Shown here: positions 19,385-30,559 of the stretch, in pieces | Layout of the letters: each line of letters starts with the position of its first letter | Position numbering within the stretch: the stretch's first letter is position 1 | DNA from: Xiphydria camelus | Taxonomy: Eukaryota > Arthropoda > Insecta > Hymenoptera > Xiphydriidae | DNA: 64,000 nucleotides | Assembly: GCA_963678675.1 (NCBI GenBank) | Contig: OY783197.1 | Location: 4,808,400-4,872,399, forward strand | Direction of reading: 5' to 3' | Position numbers and translations under genes: made by a program | Notes under the pieces: model-generated | Told to the model about the DNA's origin: nothing | The model's input: only the letters and a program-made list of their open reading frames with translations | The model's database searches: none

Positions 19385-19495
19385 ACGGAGGGGATAGCGT
19401 GGGCGATGCAATACACCCTGATTGGCTAGAGGATAGTGACGCTGTAGATAGCGTGAGCTGATGCGGTGCGCTCTGATTGGCTGGAGGAGAATGAC
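19385..19495 (+). promoter_or_regulatory. Two tandem 'gatagcgtg...tgattggctggagga' modules
   Basis: Two copies of a 50-55 bp module (from 19387 and 19446) contain 'gatagcgtg', 'gctctgattggct' (an inverted CCAAT box, ATTGG) and 'aatgacg'. The same module lies at 15245-15300 and 15970-16040 in the arms of the long-TIR element, and twice at 20905-21005. It is about 260 bp upstream of the P-like start codon, in the opposite orientation. It could be a promoter module or subterminal transposase-binding repeats. Confidence 0.5.
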
Positions 19496-19499
19496 GGTT

Positions 19500-20900
19500 G
19501 AAAGAGAGATAACGCTGCGGAATTTCCGAAGCCCGTGCCTAAGTCCTTAAGTAAGAGTCCCGCAGACTTGTCCTTGACCATAAAAGGAACCAAGATGGGT
19601 CGATCCCTTGTGCCGGGTTAAGTCGTGTAATTAGAGTTCCCGATCGGTCATCTATTGAATTCGTAATTCTCCCCTTTACAACGCTAATTTAATGTTTCTA
19701 AGTATAGCGATAACTAACAGATTAGGTATACGGGAAACGATTTATTCCGACTCGTCCAGCAATTAGCCTTTTCTGGAGAGGTGCGGGACTGCGAACTCAT
19801 TAGCAGCCTGGATTCGCCGAAACAGACCGCTATCTTGTCATTATGACCGATGATGGGATTAATTCTAAATTAATGCTTCACTTAGATTGCAATGATATCG
19901 AGCGGTATGAACCGTTGTGTCAAATTCCGTCCACCGTGCGACGGAACATTGCACATACGAAGAAAGTAGTCTTGTATTACAGACATCGTTTTACGAGTTG
20001 AAAGTATTAAGACGCGCAAATTGTTAGAATACGTAAGATCATAATTTTGCGAGAACTTTTGCAAGATATTGTCGTCAGGGTCGGCCTGTCGCCTAAGTCG
20101 GCCATTTGCGATATTTCATCTCATAAAACTAGTTTCAACTATCTGGAAGCGTGGTAAAACTTCTATTGATAACAGCAAACTTTTCGTAACAACGCGGAGT
20201 TTGAAGCGTGAAATTAAAACGTGTTGTGCACTCAGTGGCTTGGGAAAGACGAAAAAAGTTTTCCAGTATTAGTGATTATGGTACCAGAACTTGAAGCTAA
20301 AACTTGCAATCGTCAAAGTAAGCATAAACCAAGAGGATAATTCAATTTGATAACCCGTTCGGTTGTGATGTGATGCGATGTGGTCCTGGTGTTTGTCGTT
20401 GTTTGAGAGTCGTGCGATCGTTGGTAGATCTCCGCGGGGTCGTAAATCCCGCAGACACTCGTTCGTGACACGGCTACTGGCCAAACATACCGCAAGGCGG
20501 ATTTTGAGGATCCACGGTGATTGATTTCGAACGCGTGGTGGGAAGGAGTTAAACCGGGTGGTTAATTGAACGATTCGACACTGCACTCACTATATTACGA
20601 TTAATATATTCGAATTAAAGAGATACAGGTGATGATTAACCGTGGTTTACAATTAACTGTTCTGAATGCACTGTATACGATACACTACATTGGCGTGCCT
20701 AGGTTGGCAAGTTAACTGGCTTGTCACTTAAGTATAACGGATATACACTTACGTGAATTGAATGATAAGTTGAAGGACTTATAATCTGAATGCGCTGGAT
20801 AGACTGGCAGACTGAGGCACTGATCACTTATGCTGACTGAGGCACATTTGCATATTGAAGATAATACATTCGGTAGCGATTTATGTACATTGCAACTAAT
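19500..20900. other. Non-coding, mixed composition
   Basis: No gene is supported. 20,440-20,560 is GC-richer and 20,780-20,850 repeats 'gactgaggcac' twice. It could be part of an unrecognised LTR-type element, but no paired ends were found. Confidence 0.3.
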
Positions 20901-21010
20901 AGCTAGTGGGGATAGCGTGGGTGATGCGGTACGCTCTAATTGGTTGGTTGAGAATGACGCTATAACCAGTGGGGGTTGATGGATGCGCTCCGATTGGCTA
21001 GGAAGGTGAT
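20900..21010 (+). promoter_or_regulatory. Further copies of the 'gatagcgtggg/CCAAT' module
   Basis: 'ggggatagcgtgggtgatgc' at about 20909 and 'gatgcgctccgattggctagga' near 20980 match the modules at 19385-19495 with moderate divergence. The region after it, up to 21100, also resembles 19500-19550 ('tttccgaag'). Confidence 0.45.
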
Positions 21011-21402
21011 TAACTCCCCTGGCGAGGAAGATACAACCTCTTAGCATTCCGAAAGGGGCGAGGAAGTTTCCGAAGAAGTGCAGGTGCGTTATGTACTTGG
21101 AATCTACCGTGACGTACTAAGTTCCGTTAGAGGAAATAAAGTAATGTGGCTCAAGGATAATCCCTTTTCGGAATGCATCAAGGTTCAAAGATCCGGAAAG
21201 GCCCGGTAATTAACGGTATACCTGGATGCGTGTACTCAGGTCAACAGATATCATTAAATCAGACTACTAGTGAAGAAATAGCTACGATTCGCGGAATATA
21301 CCGTCCGCCTTGCCATCGGAATTACCCCTTGGTTGCGCTAATACTGATTGCTAGAAAACGATATCGATGCTACTAAATTCCGACCAACGTTTGTCGGAAC
21401 AG

Positions 21403-21958
21403 TCGTCAAGGTTGGACCATTTGTGTAGTCAGGGTTGGCCACCGTGATTTTTTCTTTTCAGGGTAATAACAACACTTCGTCATTTTCTGATGCTACGAAA
21501 CGTTAAAAACGAGGTCGTCCACCCAAAAAAGTGCAAAAAAAGCCCTCTTCGGACGAAGACGAGGACTTTTGTCTCATCTGTTTGGAAGCGATGCCTCATC
21601 GCTTGAATAGTAACAATTCCGTTGCATGCATTGAATGCAAAAGAGAAGTGCATTTGAAGTGCGCGAAAATGGCAATCAGCTACTTCATTTGTTAAAACTG
21701 CGATTCAGAATAATTTAGCGCCTATATTTCGTCGATTTTCAGCGGCTGGCTAACCTAGACAGCACTGGCCAACCTTAACAGTATTTCTAATTTTTAAAAA
21801 TACCCATACTTTTTAATTTCTCATCCAATCAATTCGTAATACCTCGGAAAAGTTTTCTTTTTTCCGGACCTTTCTAAGAATGCGCAGTAATTATAAGAAT
21901 TCTTTTTTACATGGAAATTATGGGAAAAAGTCAAAACTATGGCCAACTCTGACGACAT
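21403..21958 (+). mobile_element. Internally deleted DNA transposon carrying a PHD-finger exon
   Basis: Inverted ends read 'gtcgtcaaggttggaccat' (21403) and, complemented, 'gtcgtcagagttggccat' (ending about 21958). Further 'gttggcca' copies near 21437 and 21770 could be subterminal binding repeats. One exon is retained (21464-21713). Superfamily unknown; a PHD finger at the C-terminus occurs in some pogo-like (DDE_1) transposases, which is my best guess. Confidence 0.5.
21464..21713 (+). pseudogene. C-terminal PHD-type zinc-finger exon
   Basis: 'ttttttcttttcag' ends at 21463, a strong splice acceptor. The exon carries a basic, acidic-flanked linker (RGRPPKKVQKK, SSDEDED) and a C4HC3-like array: CLIC, then CIEC, HLKC and finally C..C before a stop at 21711-21713. 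Two in-frame TAA codons, one before RGRPPKK and one inside the final IC-NC spacing, show it is degraded. PHD fingers bind histone tails; in transposons the role is unknown. The rest of the gene is missing. Confidence 0.6.
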
Positions 21959-21964
21959 TCCCTA

Positions 21965-23250
21965 TACTATTCTGACATAGCAATAGTTACTGTTCAATTT
22001 GCAGAATAATTTGCAGTATTAGTAATCATCGCTATTCTAATGGTAATGACTACTATGCTGTATATTATCCGACATAATATTGTCAAAGCTATTACATATT
22101 TACTATTCTGGCATAGCAGTTGCTACTATTGAATTTGTAGAATAATCTGCAGTTACTATTCAAATGGTAATCCTTACTATTCTGTGGACTATTCAACACA
22201 ATATTGTCGAAGCTTTCACCTACTTACTATTCTAACGTAGCAATCGCTACTATTCAAATTACAGAATAAATTGCAGAATAGTAATCATCACTTTTCGAAT
22301 GGTAATCAATTTTATGCTGCGGATTATCCAACATAATATTGTTGATGTTATTATCTACCCACGAGTCTAGAGTAGTAATCTCTACTATTCAACTTTCAGA
22401 ATAATCTGCAGAATAGTAATTATCACTATTCGAATGATAATCATTACTAGGCTGCATATTATTCAACATAATATTATCGAAGCTATCATCTACTTAACCT
22501 TCGGACGACGGACCGGGATACAAAGTGTACCCCAAACTCTATTTTTTCTCAATATCTCTGTAATTTGTGGGAATTTTGCCATATGCATTTATGATATCAT
22601 AGAACATACTAATTGTCATCATCTACTATAATAAGAAATTTATTTTGAATTATTGTTTTTTTATCATCGTTTTTACATCTTGGAACGACAGTGTGGAAAA
22701 TTACGTATATTGAACATGCCCTAAAAAGAAAATTGGACTTCCAAATTGATGAAGGTAATTTGTCTGAATGCTCAGAGATAGAAGACAACGTGCTGATTCA
22801 GGATTCCAAGTCAGATGAAATTAATTTTATTTTTATGTAGACATAAATGTATAACTTAGAAAGAAAATGTTTCTTTTGATATATGAAATAAAATACCTTT
22901 TAAAATACTCGTGTTTAATACAAATTGACAAAAAAAGTCCAGAAGATATTTATTACAAGGATATTGCGTGGGGTACACACTGTACCCCGTCCGGCACCCC
23001 CGGAATTATTTGACCGTCCGTATTCCGAAGGTTAATATTCTGGCATAGTAATCGTTATTATTTAGTTTACAGAATACTCTGTAAAATAGTAATAATCACT
23101 ATTCGAATGGTAAACGTTACTGTGCTCAGATTATTCAACACAGTATTGTCGAAGCTATCACCTACTTACTATTCTTGCGTAGTAATCATTGCTATTTAAT
23201 TTATAGAATAATCTGCAGAATACTAATCATCACTATTCCAATGGTCATGA
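21965..23250. repeat. Tandem array, unit about 138 bp, about six units
   Basis: Units begin 'tattctggcatagtaatc' and contain 'cagaataatctgcagaatag', 'cactattcgaatggtaatca' and 'attcaacacaatattgtcga'. Starts are near 21967, 22109, 22227, 22366, 23036 and 23171. The array is interrupted by the piggyBac-like MITE at 22494-23035. Two further units lie at 30560-30805. AT-rich, satellite-like; no ORF of interest. Confidence 0.8.
22494..23035. mobile_element. piggyBac-like non-autonomous element inserted in the tandem array
   Basis: It is bounded by TTAA on both sides (22494-22497, 23032-23035), the piggyBac target duplication. Ends read CCTTCGGACGACGGAC on the left and CCTTCGGAATACGGAC on the right (complemented), with an inner inverted 'gggtaca' motif on both sides. 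Removing one TTAA restores the host repeat 'catctacTTAAtattctgg'. Between about 22717 and 22841 an open stretch reads LKRKLDFQIDEGNLSECSEI and continues acidic to a TAG, which resembles the acidic N-terminus of piggyBac transposases. The catalytic part is missing. Confidence 0.85.
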
Positions 23251-23689
23251 GCCTTGATAGAGGCTCGGCGCCAAGGAATAAAACGAAGCGCCCGTCACGA
23301 GACTCACACAGAGGCTTATTTTACTCCGCGCATAATTCGTATCTCTAATGTGATGTCTTTATTTCTCAGAAACTAAGAAATTCTGAATTACCAAATTACT
23401 TTCGTGTGTACTTTTCGGCTCGCGCTTTCAATTGAGTCTACATTCAATCAAATCAACTAATAGGTTCGAGAGATATGCTTCTTCAAGTTTAAGCGTTTCT
23501 AATCTTTAAGAAATAATTTTTTCGTCGTCTTCGTCACATGAGAGGAAACTCGATGCTAATTTTAGAAATTTCATCTGGTCTCCACTATAATAAATGGCGC
23601 TAATACTACATTCATATATTAAGAGAATATAAAATCTCTTTATCCTTCTGTGTATGAGTGTAACGACATCTAAAAACGCGGAGGACCAG

Positions 23690-25050
23690 ATGGATAACCA
23701 AACGACACGAGTCGATAAATAATTTAAACAATAAACTTATCCAAATATCTCAGAAACGGTGAGAGATACAGCGAAACGGAGAAAGTTTCGGAGTTCGTAT
23801 AAGGGGTTCAACTTTTAGTCATGATGGTATTACCACACATAGCGAATCGATAAATTGAGGACCTTGGAATAAAATGGGTACATGCGACTTTTCTTATATA
23901 TGGACTCAAGTGCAGATTTAGGTAGGTACCTTATATGTGCCAATTTATTTAGTATAAAAAGGTTTCCAGCTTTGAGCTCTATCACATGACATCACATGCA
24001 TAAATCCTGAATTTTAAAAATCCAAATATAACATAAATCTGCACTTAAGTCTATATATAAGAAAAGTCAGTTGTACCCATTTTATTCCAAGGCCTTCAAT
24101 TGTTTAGACAATAAACTTAGACAATAAATAGACGAAACGGAGAAAATTGTTGCCATATGGGGGAGGGGGAAGTTCAACTTTTAACAATGATGAGATTACA
24201 AAAAATAGTGGAACGATAATTTGTTTAAATAATAAACTTATGCAAATATTTTGGAAACGGTGAGATACGACGAAACAGAGAAAATTTCCAGATTTCGTTT
24301 AGGAGATTGAACTATTAGCCGTGATAGTATTACCACACATAGCGAGGCGATAAATTGTTTCACAATTTGTTTAGACAATAAACTTTTGTAAATATCTCGG
24401 AAGCGGTAAAATACGACGAAATGGAGAAGATTTTCGGGCATCGAGGGGAGGTCTAACTTCCGGCAGTGATCATATTACCAAAGAGAGCTAAACAATAATT
24501 TATTTAAATAATAAACTTATGCAAATATCTCGAAACGATAAGAGATACGAGGAAACGGAGAAAATATTGGGGTTTCGAAGGGGATCGAACATTAAATCAT
24601 TAATTTTACCGTAGAAAACGAATCAGTAATTTGTACAATAAACTTATGTAAATATTTTGGAAATGATGAGATATGAGGAAGCGGAGAAAACTTTGAGATG
24701 GTACGTTGGAAGTCGAATCCTAAACTGCGATTTTATTACTGAACAGTACGAATCGATAATTTGTTTAAATAATAAATTAATGAAAATATCTCGGAAATGG
24801 GGATAGATACGGCGGAACGAAGAAAATTTAGGACTTTTATAAAGGGGATCGAACGTTCAATCACGATAGCATCACCGAACAAAGCGAATCGATAATTGTT
24901 TAAACAATAAAGTTTTGTGAATATCTCAAAAACAGTGGGAAAGATGGCGAAACGAAGAATATTTAGGAAACTACGGAAAATTTGAAGACTGTGCATATAC
25001 TTTAAGGTTCGAATGTTCAACCATAACGGTATTATTGAAGAACGCGAGTT
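23690..25050. repeat. Tandem array, unit about 130-140 bp, about eight diverged units
   Basis: Units share 'caataaacttatgcaaatat', 'ctcggaaacggtgagatacg', 'cgaaacggagaaaat' and 'agcgaatcgataatttgttt'. Copies start near 23728, 24110, 24228, 24365, 24505, 24635, 24762 and 24905. A 241 bp MITE interrupts it (23857-24097). The array abuts the truncated 3' end of the BEL element at 25060. Confidence 0.75.
23857..24097. mobile_element. MITE with about 60 bp inverted ends and AATT duplication
   Basis: The ends read 'ccttggaataaaatgggtac' on both sides and continue for about 60 bp with few mismatches. AATT flanks both sides (23853-23856 and 24098-24101), consistent with the unbroken unit 'gataaattgtttcac' at 24350. 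No coding sequence; superfamily not assigned. Confidence 0.75.
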
Positions 25051-25059
25051 AATAATTAA

Positions 25060-26390
25060 TTAAAAGCACACAGCTTTTTCACTGCCCTCTTGTAGATCGC
25101 TATCGATGTATGTACAGTGACGACTCTTACAACCTGGTCGTCTCCCGGATGAACTTCGATCACTTGACCCATCTTCCATTGGAGTGGGGGTAAGTTGTCT
25201 TCGATCAGCAATACTAGGGTACCAACTTTGAGGTTTGGGTTTCTTGTTGACCACTTTGTTCGAGGCTGTAACTGTTGCAGATACTCTCGACTCCATCGTT
25301 TCCAGTAGTGTTGTTTGAGTTTCTGTAAATGCTGTCAACGGCTTAATCGGTTATCAGGTACATCTACATCATTTCTCTCTGTAGGGTGCAATAGTGAATC
25401 GCCTGTGATAAAATGAGAAGGAGTGAGAGCGGTGAGATCGTTTGCATCTGAGGATAATTGCGTCAGCGGTCTAGAGTTTAGTATGGCTTCAATGTCAATA
25501 TATATAAGCAGGGTGTAATACTCCTCAAAGGTGAGAGTAAAATTTCTTACCGTGTTACCATAAGGTGCTTCTTTACACTTTTCACAGCGGCCTCCCACAA
25601 ACCACCAAAGTAGGGACAACGAGGTGGAATGAATTTGCACGTGATGTGTTACACTATCAACTTCGTTGCTATCTTGATGTTGTTTTCTTTTAGGAACTCA
25701 TACATCTCGTTGAGTTCTCGAGCGGCTCCATTGAAATTGGACCCGTTATCCGAGTAGATGTGTGAGCTAGTGGCTCGTCTTGACGAAAAGCGCGTGAGTG
25801 TTGCCATAAATGATTCTGTTTCTAGGCTGCTTACCAGTTCCAGATGGATTGCTTTTGTCTTAAAACAGGTAAACACTGCGATATACGCTTTCGAAGTCGG
25901 GACCCTTTCTCGTCTCTTGCTTTCACGAATCGTAACCGGGCCAGTGTAGTCGACGCCGCATACGTAAAATGGTCGTGTTGATTCGGTTACTCGATCGGTG
26001 GACAAGTTAGCCATCATCGGATCGAGTGTTTTGGGTCGGCAGCGAAAGCACAGAACACAACTCCGTGATCTTTCGAGCCTCTCTTGTACCTGACAGCGGC
26101 CAGAACCTTGTGCAGATAGAGCTCAGGAGATGCTTAGGTCCGCAGAGTGTCGCAATTTGTGGTGTTCCTGTCTGAGGATGATTGTTGTGATATGACGTTT
26201 TTTTTGACGGTAAGACGACAAGATGTTTCTGATCGATCGAGATCTTCGAGTGGCGTAGACGTCCTCCTACGCAAATTAGTCCATTCTCGTCAATAAAGGG
26301 GTTGAGTTGTTTGACGGAACTTTTATTGTCCACCTGTTGATCAGCTTGCAGAGCCGCTAACTCGTGTGAGAATTGGTCTCGCTGAACCAA
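25060..26390 (-). pseudogene. BEL/Pao integrase
   Basis: 26390-26007 keeps GLICVGGRLRHSKI and a partly broken zinc-binding region. 26017-25649 has the integrase core: CGVDYTGPV (first Asp), AVFTCFKTKAIHLELVSSL and YSDNGSNFNGAARE (second Asp). The third acidic residue lies in a frameshifted GGLWE-type segment near 25590. 25500-25340 continues EAILNSRPLTQL and TPSHFITGDSLL. The C-terminal end (25330-25060) reads HYWKRWSREYLQQLQ and GTLVLLIEDNLPPLQW, followed by the VHTSIAIYKRAV segment. Confidence 0.85.
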
Positions 26391-26435
26391 GCGAATTATA
26401 AGTACAGTAGCGTGATCTCCAGTTCTGTCGTCGTC

Positions 26436-27292
26436 TTATTTTCTTGCTGTTTTTTCTTTAGATTGTTCCGTATAAAGCGAACACAATATCCGAAAATTCG
26501 CTGCAGCTTTGTAAAATCTGAGTAATTGTCCAATATCGTGTCTTTTGTTCGAGCAATCGCGAGTCATTTGCGGTTTTCGACCCAAATCTTCCTGGATGTG
26601 GTGCTCAGGCTGAGTTTGCCACATCCCCTTGTCTGACATCCGTGAAACCAGAACTCGTTGTCCATAAGAGTATCCACGGTTATGCCGCGAGATAGCATGT
26701 CCGCGGGATTTTCGTCGGTCGGTACGTGGTTTCACTCTACTTTTGAAGTTAGCATCTGAATCTCTGCCGCTCGATTAGCAAAGAATGTCTTCAACTCGTA
26801 TGGACTTGTTTTTATCCAGCACAGGACTATGGTAGAGTCGCTCCATAAGTAAGTATTTCGAACCTTTCCTTGTAACACTCCGATTACTGTGTTGACCAGT
26901 CTGGCGAGCAACAGAGCTACACACAGCTCTAATTTAGGCAGCGAAAGTATCTTTAGTGGTACTACACGCGTTTTCAATCACATCAGAAATGATTTTTGCT
27001 CTCCGTCGCGTGACGTGTACGAACAATATACGCAAGCTCCGTAGACCTTCTCGAAGACATTGCCGAAGCCGTGTATATCGAACTGTTCCGAGACGTTGTC
27101 TGGATTTACGTTTCTTGAGATTATTAACTCGTTGATTTTGGGTAGAGAACTGTAATAGTTCACCCAAGTTGTGTAATGCGCTTGTGGTATTGACTCGTCC
27201 CATGCGAGTTTTACTTTCCATAGTTCTTGCATCATCATCTTTGCGACGATAATACAGTCACACAAAAAAAGCGGGGTATACATTTGATGCAA
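26436..27292 (-). pseudogene. BEL/Pao RNase H region
   Basis: 27292-26978 holds the post-RT connection (MMMQELWKVKLAWDESIPQ). 26977-26732 is RNase H: SLPKLELCVALLLARLVN and LWSDSTIVLCWIKTSPYELK, in which the Glu and Asp of the active site are visible, and TFFANRAAEIQ. The downstream motif (normally PADxxSRG) is reached only after a frame change near 26700. Reverse transcriptase itself, with its YVDD motif, is absent, replaced by repeat DNA at 27256-27760. Confidence 0.8.
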
Positions 27293-27760
27293 TATATGTT
27301 ATCCGTAGTAATTTTGCCTCCTGATCACGATTCTGGTGTTAAAATTTGGCCATCACGTCACAATTTTGTTTAACCTCAAAAAACAGTGCACAGTCACACA
27401 CAAAAAAAGTGGGGTATATACTTTTGATGCGATATGTTAGTCGTAGCAATTTTGCCTCCTGATCACGAATCCGGTATCAAAATTTGGCTATCACGTCACA
27501 TTTTTTTTTAATCTCAAAAAAACCAGTCAGAGATCATGATTTTCAAGAAGTTAATGGATTTAAATCAAATTCGGTATAAGGGGTTTTTTTGGGTCGCTGA
27601 TCACGAATCTGAAGTCGGATTTCAAAAAATTCAAGATAGCGAATCCAATATGGCGGACGAGATTTTCGAAAATCGACGAATTCATGCCAAATTTGCTACA
27701 GGAAGGTTCTTTGGGTCGCTGATCACGAATCTGAAGCTAGATTTCTGTACGCGCATAAGA
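27256..27760 (+). repeat. Satellite-like block inserted in BEL
   Basis: Two direct units of about 130 bp (27256-27384 and 27385-27515, 'cacacaaaaaaagtggggta', 'gcctcctgatcacga') are followed by the 120 bp units also found at 13617-14628. It lies exactly where the reverse transcriptase should be. A purine/pyrimidine-rich tail (27760-27935) of unknown origin follows. Confidence 0.75.
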
Positions 27761-27935
27761 CTCTCTCACTCGTACTCAAGTGCGCGCATAAGACTCTTTA
27801 ACTTCAACCCCCTCTGTCACCCACTTTCCACCCACCCACAGGTCTGGCAATTTTTTTTTCTGATTCCGAACATTATCAATTTTGATATCCCAAAGCGCCA
27901 GACGTATTACTTATAACGTAACTTGTATGTTTTTT

Positions 27936-28440
27936 TCACACTCTTAAAAATGCTAAGGATGCCATCATCATCATAAAAATTTCAGCCCTATTATCTATGG
28001 TGTAACGAAATCCGTTGCTAGCTCTCGGACTAAAGAGATTCCAAAAGCATCCGCTTCCAATCAGTAGGTCAATTGTGCCCGGCGAGTGGTAGTTTGGGTC
28101 TGCAAGATTGATCTTGCTAGGAATGTTGAGTATCGCTGTGTTGATTTTCATCTGAGGGAGCTTCTCCGTTATCATTGGTAGAATTAGACACTCTAGTTTC
28201 GTGCTGTAGTCGTTGTGCATTGATTTAATGCGTACTTGGATCGGATTCGTTTACGTTTGATCATGATAAACAGACTCCGCTCACTGCAATGTTCACTTTC
28301 GTTCTTGACAGGCCGAGTTTTTTCGTGAGAGCCTTCGCTGTGAGGTTGGATTGCAATCCTGGATCCAGTAGTGCTCGACACGTCGTCCATTCCTCGTTCG
28401 CGTCGTACACCTGTACTTGTGCTGTCGCCAGAATCACTTG
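27936..28440 (-). pseudogene. BEL/Pao protease and linker region
   Basis: On the minus strand a peptide reads TTCRALLDPGLQSNLTAKAL at about 28390-28330. The position is the aspartic protease active site, normally LLDSGSQ; here the Ser after Asp is Pro, so the D-[ST]-G signature is lost. The next frame (28220 down) has LADPNYHSPGTIDLLIG and a following FWNLF, the conserved linker between protease and reverse transcriptase of this family. Sequence beyond 28000 no longer matches. Confidence 0.75.
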
Positions 28441-29871
28441 AGAGGATTTTTTTGTCGTGCTGCGTGAGTTACTACTGAAACTTCCTTGTTGTTCGATTCG
28501 ACGTTATCTTCTTGCTGAGATCGGGCTGAGCTCTCAGCATGTGTCTCATCTCCGCGGTTGTTTGTGATGATCGCTTTTTCTTGTATTGTTGATTGTTTCT
28601 TCTTCGACGAAGACGCTGGCGGTTCTTTATGATCGCTATACAATAGCGTATTGTGCCGCTCTGAGCACTTCTTGCAGTTGACGCTGTGCACGCTTGAAGA
28701 TAATGTCCTTTCCGTAGGCAGTTATAGCAGAGCTTGCTAGCTAGCTGCCGCTTGCTCACCTCTTTTCTTCTGTCAGGTACTGATAAGCTGGTGAATCCTT
28801 CGCATCTATATATGTAGTGCTCTCCTTGGCAATACTCGTACGACATTGGCGTTGTTGATGAGAGACTGACCTTTTTGTCTGTCTTCCTCTAGAAGTTCGG
28901 CTTTCCGGTGTCTTGCTTTGACTTGGAGCCTTCCACTAGCTCAAGAGTGTGCCATCGGTTCATTAAAAATTCTATTAAGTCTTTCATCGTAGGTAACACG
29001 TTGAGATCGTCTTCAACTTCATGCAATTCCCAATCTCTTCGTGTCGTGTAGTCAAGTTTGTTGCTGACGAGATATATTAGAATCGTGCTCCACTCGTCTA
29101 CTTTTTGATCGACAGATTCTAATGCGCGAAGGTGCGTTCGGATCAAGTCGATAAATCGTCGTAATTCGGTGTGACCACTTGCCTTGTTTACTTGCTGCAA
29201 TTCAAACAACTCTTTCAAGTGAGTATTAATGATGAGTTTTTTGTTCTCGTTTCTCTTTTTCAGAAGATCCCATGCTATCTCATAGTTTTATTGTGTGGTT
29301 TCCAATGCTGTGATAGATTGTCGGACTTCGTCAATCAGAGCGCTGCGCAGGTACTGTAATTTCTGTATATTTGTTAAGTCTTCTCTCGAGTGAATTACCG
29401 ACGTGAAGGTATCTCTGAATTGCATCCACCGATTGTAATTTCCATCGAATTTAGGAAGCTCGATGATGGGTAGTTTAACGTTCAATTTCGGTTTTACGGC
29501 CTGGTTTCCGTGATTCTTTGGTTTTGCTACTGTTGCTTTCTAGGGACCGGTGGATTCACGATTGCGTGAGCTTCTGCTATTGCTTTGAAGTACGTGTCGT
29601 CAAAAGCTTTTCATTCCGCCAAGAACTCTAACTCCAGTTGTTGCATTTCTTCTGCTGTGGTAGGAGCAGTTCCCTCGTCTTGAATTTATTTCTTTATATT
29701 CTCTATCTCCAATTGTGTTTCTTCGAATTTGTTGTACGTTTGCTCCGCTTTGGCGATTCGGGCAGGAAGCTGTGCTGCGTTTTCGGCAGTACATGACGCT
29801 ACGAATGTAGCAAACTGAGTCATCTGGCCCCTTGCGCTACCTCGCTTTAATATTAATGATTTTAAGCTCAT
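28434..29871 (-). pseudogene. BEL/Pao gag with DUF1759-like region and zinc knuckle
   Basis: The start MSLKSLILKRGSARGQMTQF at 29871 is typical of BEL/Pao gag. Further on come LPKFDGNYNRWMQFRDTF (29450-29390), the hallmark of the DUF1759 gag region, and SALIDEV..ALE. A CCHC knuckle CYNCLRKGHYLQAC is near 28725, preceded by a degenerate YCQGEHYIYRCE. Breaks: stops near 29690, 29540 and 29287 and a frame change near 28889 and 28690. Gag would form the RNA-packaging particle. Confidence 0.85.
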
Positions 29872-30164
29872 GTTCGTATTTTAGGTAAGGGGATTTGTGA
29901 AGGAAATTAAAGAAAGATGATTTACTAACCCCTGCTTGTGCTGTTTGTTGTGACATTGGCTCCTTGCTTCACCGATTCTGCTCGGAGAGACAGCGTCGAT
30001 TCTCCGCGCTTGTCGAGTATAAACAATCCGGCTCGATGGACCATTTTTGTTTGGTCCTGGTTTGTCGACGATAACGAATAGTGGACTATATATCTTTTGA
30101 TATTAATGCCGATCGATGGGGCGATGCGTAGACTCAGCTGTCTTCTTAATACCTAGCGCCACTC

Positions 30165-30470
30165 TCGGCGACTAATACACTCATCAACACATTGGTAGCT
30201 TGTTTTGATAGTCATTTGTTATTTCGATCTCGGTTACTTTCGTTGGGCTTGATTATAACCGAGTGATTTGCAGGTTGGGCGACAGGAGATGTGTGAAGGA
30301 TTAATCGAAATTCCTACTCGCGCATCTATGCGCCTCTTATATCGCCCATCCTGACAAATATTCTTGGATAGGGTTTTGGCACTACATTCAGATATCAATA
30401 CCTTTTTAAGTGCATTTTTTTCGGGGGGAGGGGGGGGGCGAGGCGGAAACACGGGGTAGAATTGTTGCTG
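30165..30470 (-). repeat. 5' LTR-like segment of the BEL element
   Basis: The sequence matches 54105-54335 in opposite orientation: 'atgtagtgccaa', 'gcgatataagaggcgcat', 'cgattaatccttca', 'ctgcaaatcactcgg' and 'gagatcgaaat-acaaatgac' are shared. TATAAGAGG would be its promoter TATA element. It ends just before the putative primer binding site. The outer end is not certain because the two copies diverge around the G tract at 30423-30438. Confidence 0.65.
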
Positions 30471-30559
30471 AGCTTTTTATCGACACGATTATTAGTGAGT
30501 TATTTTTTTAAGTGGCCCCACATATTTCTTGGCGTATTTTTTTACATTTTTGATGTATT

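Larger units (their letters stand above)
25060..30470 (-). mobile_element. BEL/Pao LTR retrotransposon, decayed, 3' truncated
   Basis: Read on the minus strand: LTR-like segment (about 30470-30165), primer-binding-site candidate TGGCGCTAGGT (30161-30151), gag (29871-28434), protease (28440-28190), linker (28220-28000), a gap where reverse transcriptase should be, RNase H (27292-26436) and integrase (26390-25060). The gap is filled by a satellite-like block (27256-27760). No 3' LTR is found: the coding end joins the 130 bp tandem array directly. Multiple frameshifts make it inactive. A separate copy of the LTR segment is at 54105-54335. Confidence 0.85.

Noticed and set aside
20280..20720. Possible LTR with primer binding site ('ttggcgtgccta')
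   Set aside because: No second LTR, no gag or pol sequence, and the similarity to a primer site is short.
21965..25050. Regularly repeated units considered as CRISPR
   Set aside because: Units are 130-140 bp, diverged along their whole length, with no short identical repeat and unique spacer; the context is eukaryotic.
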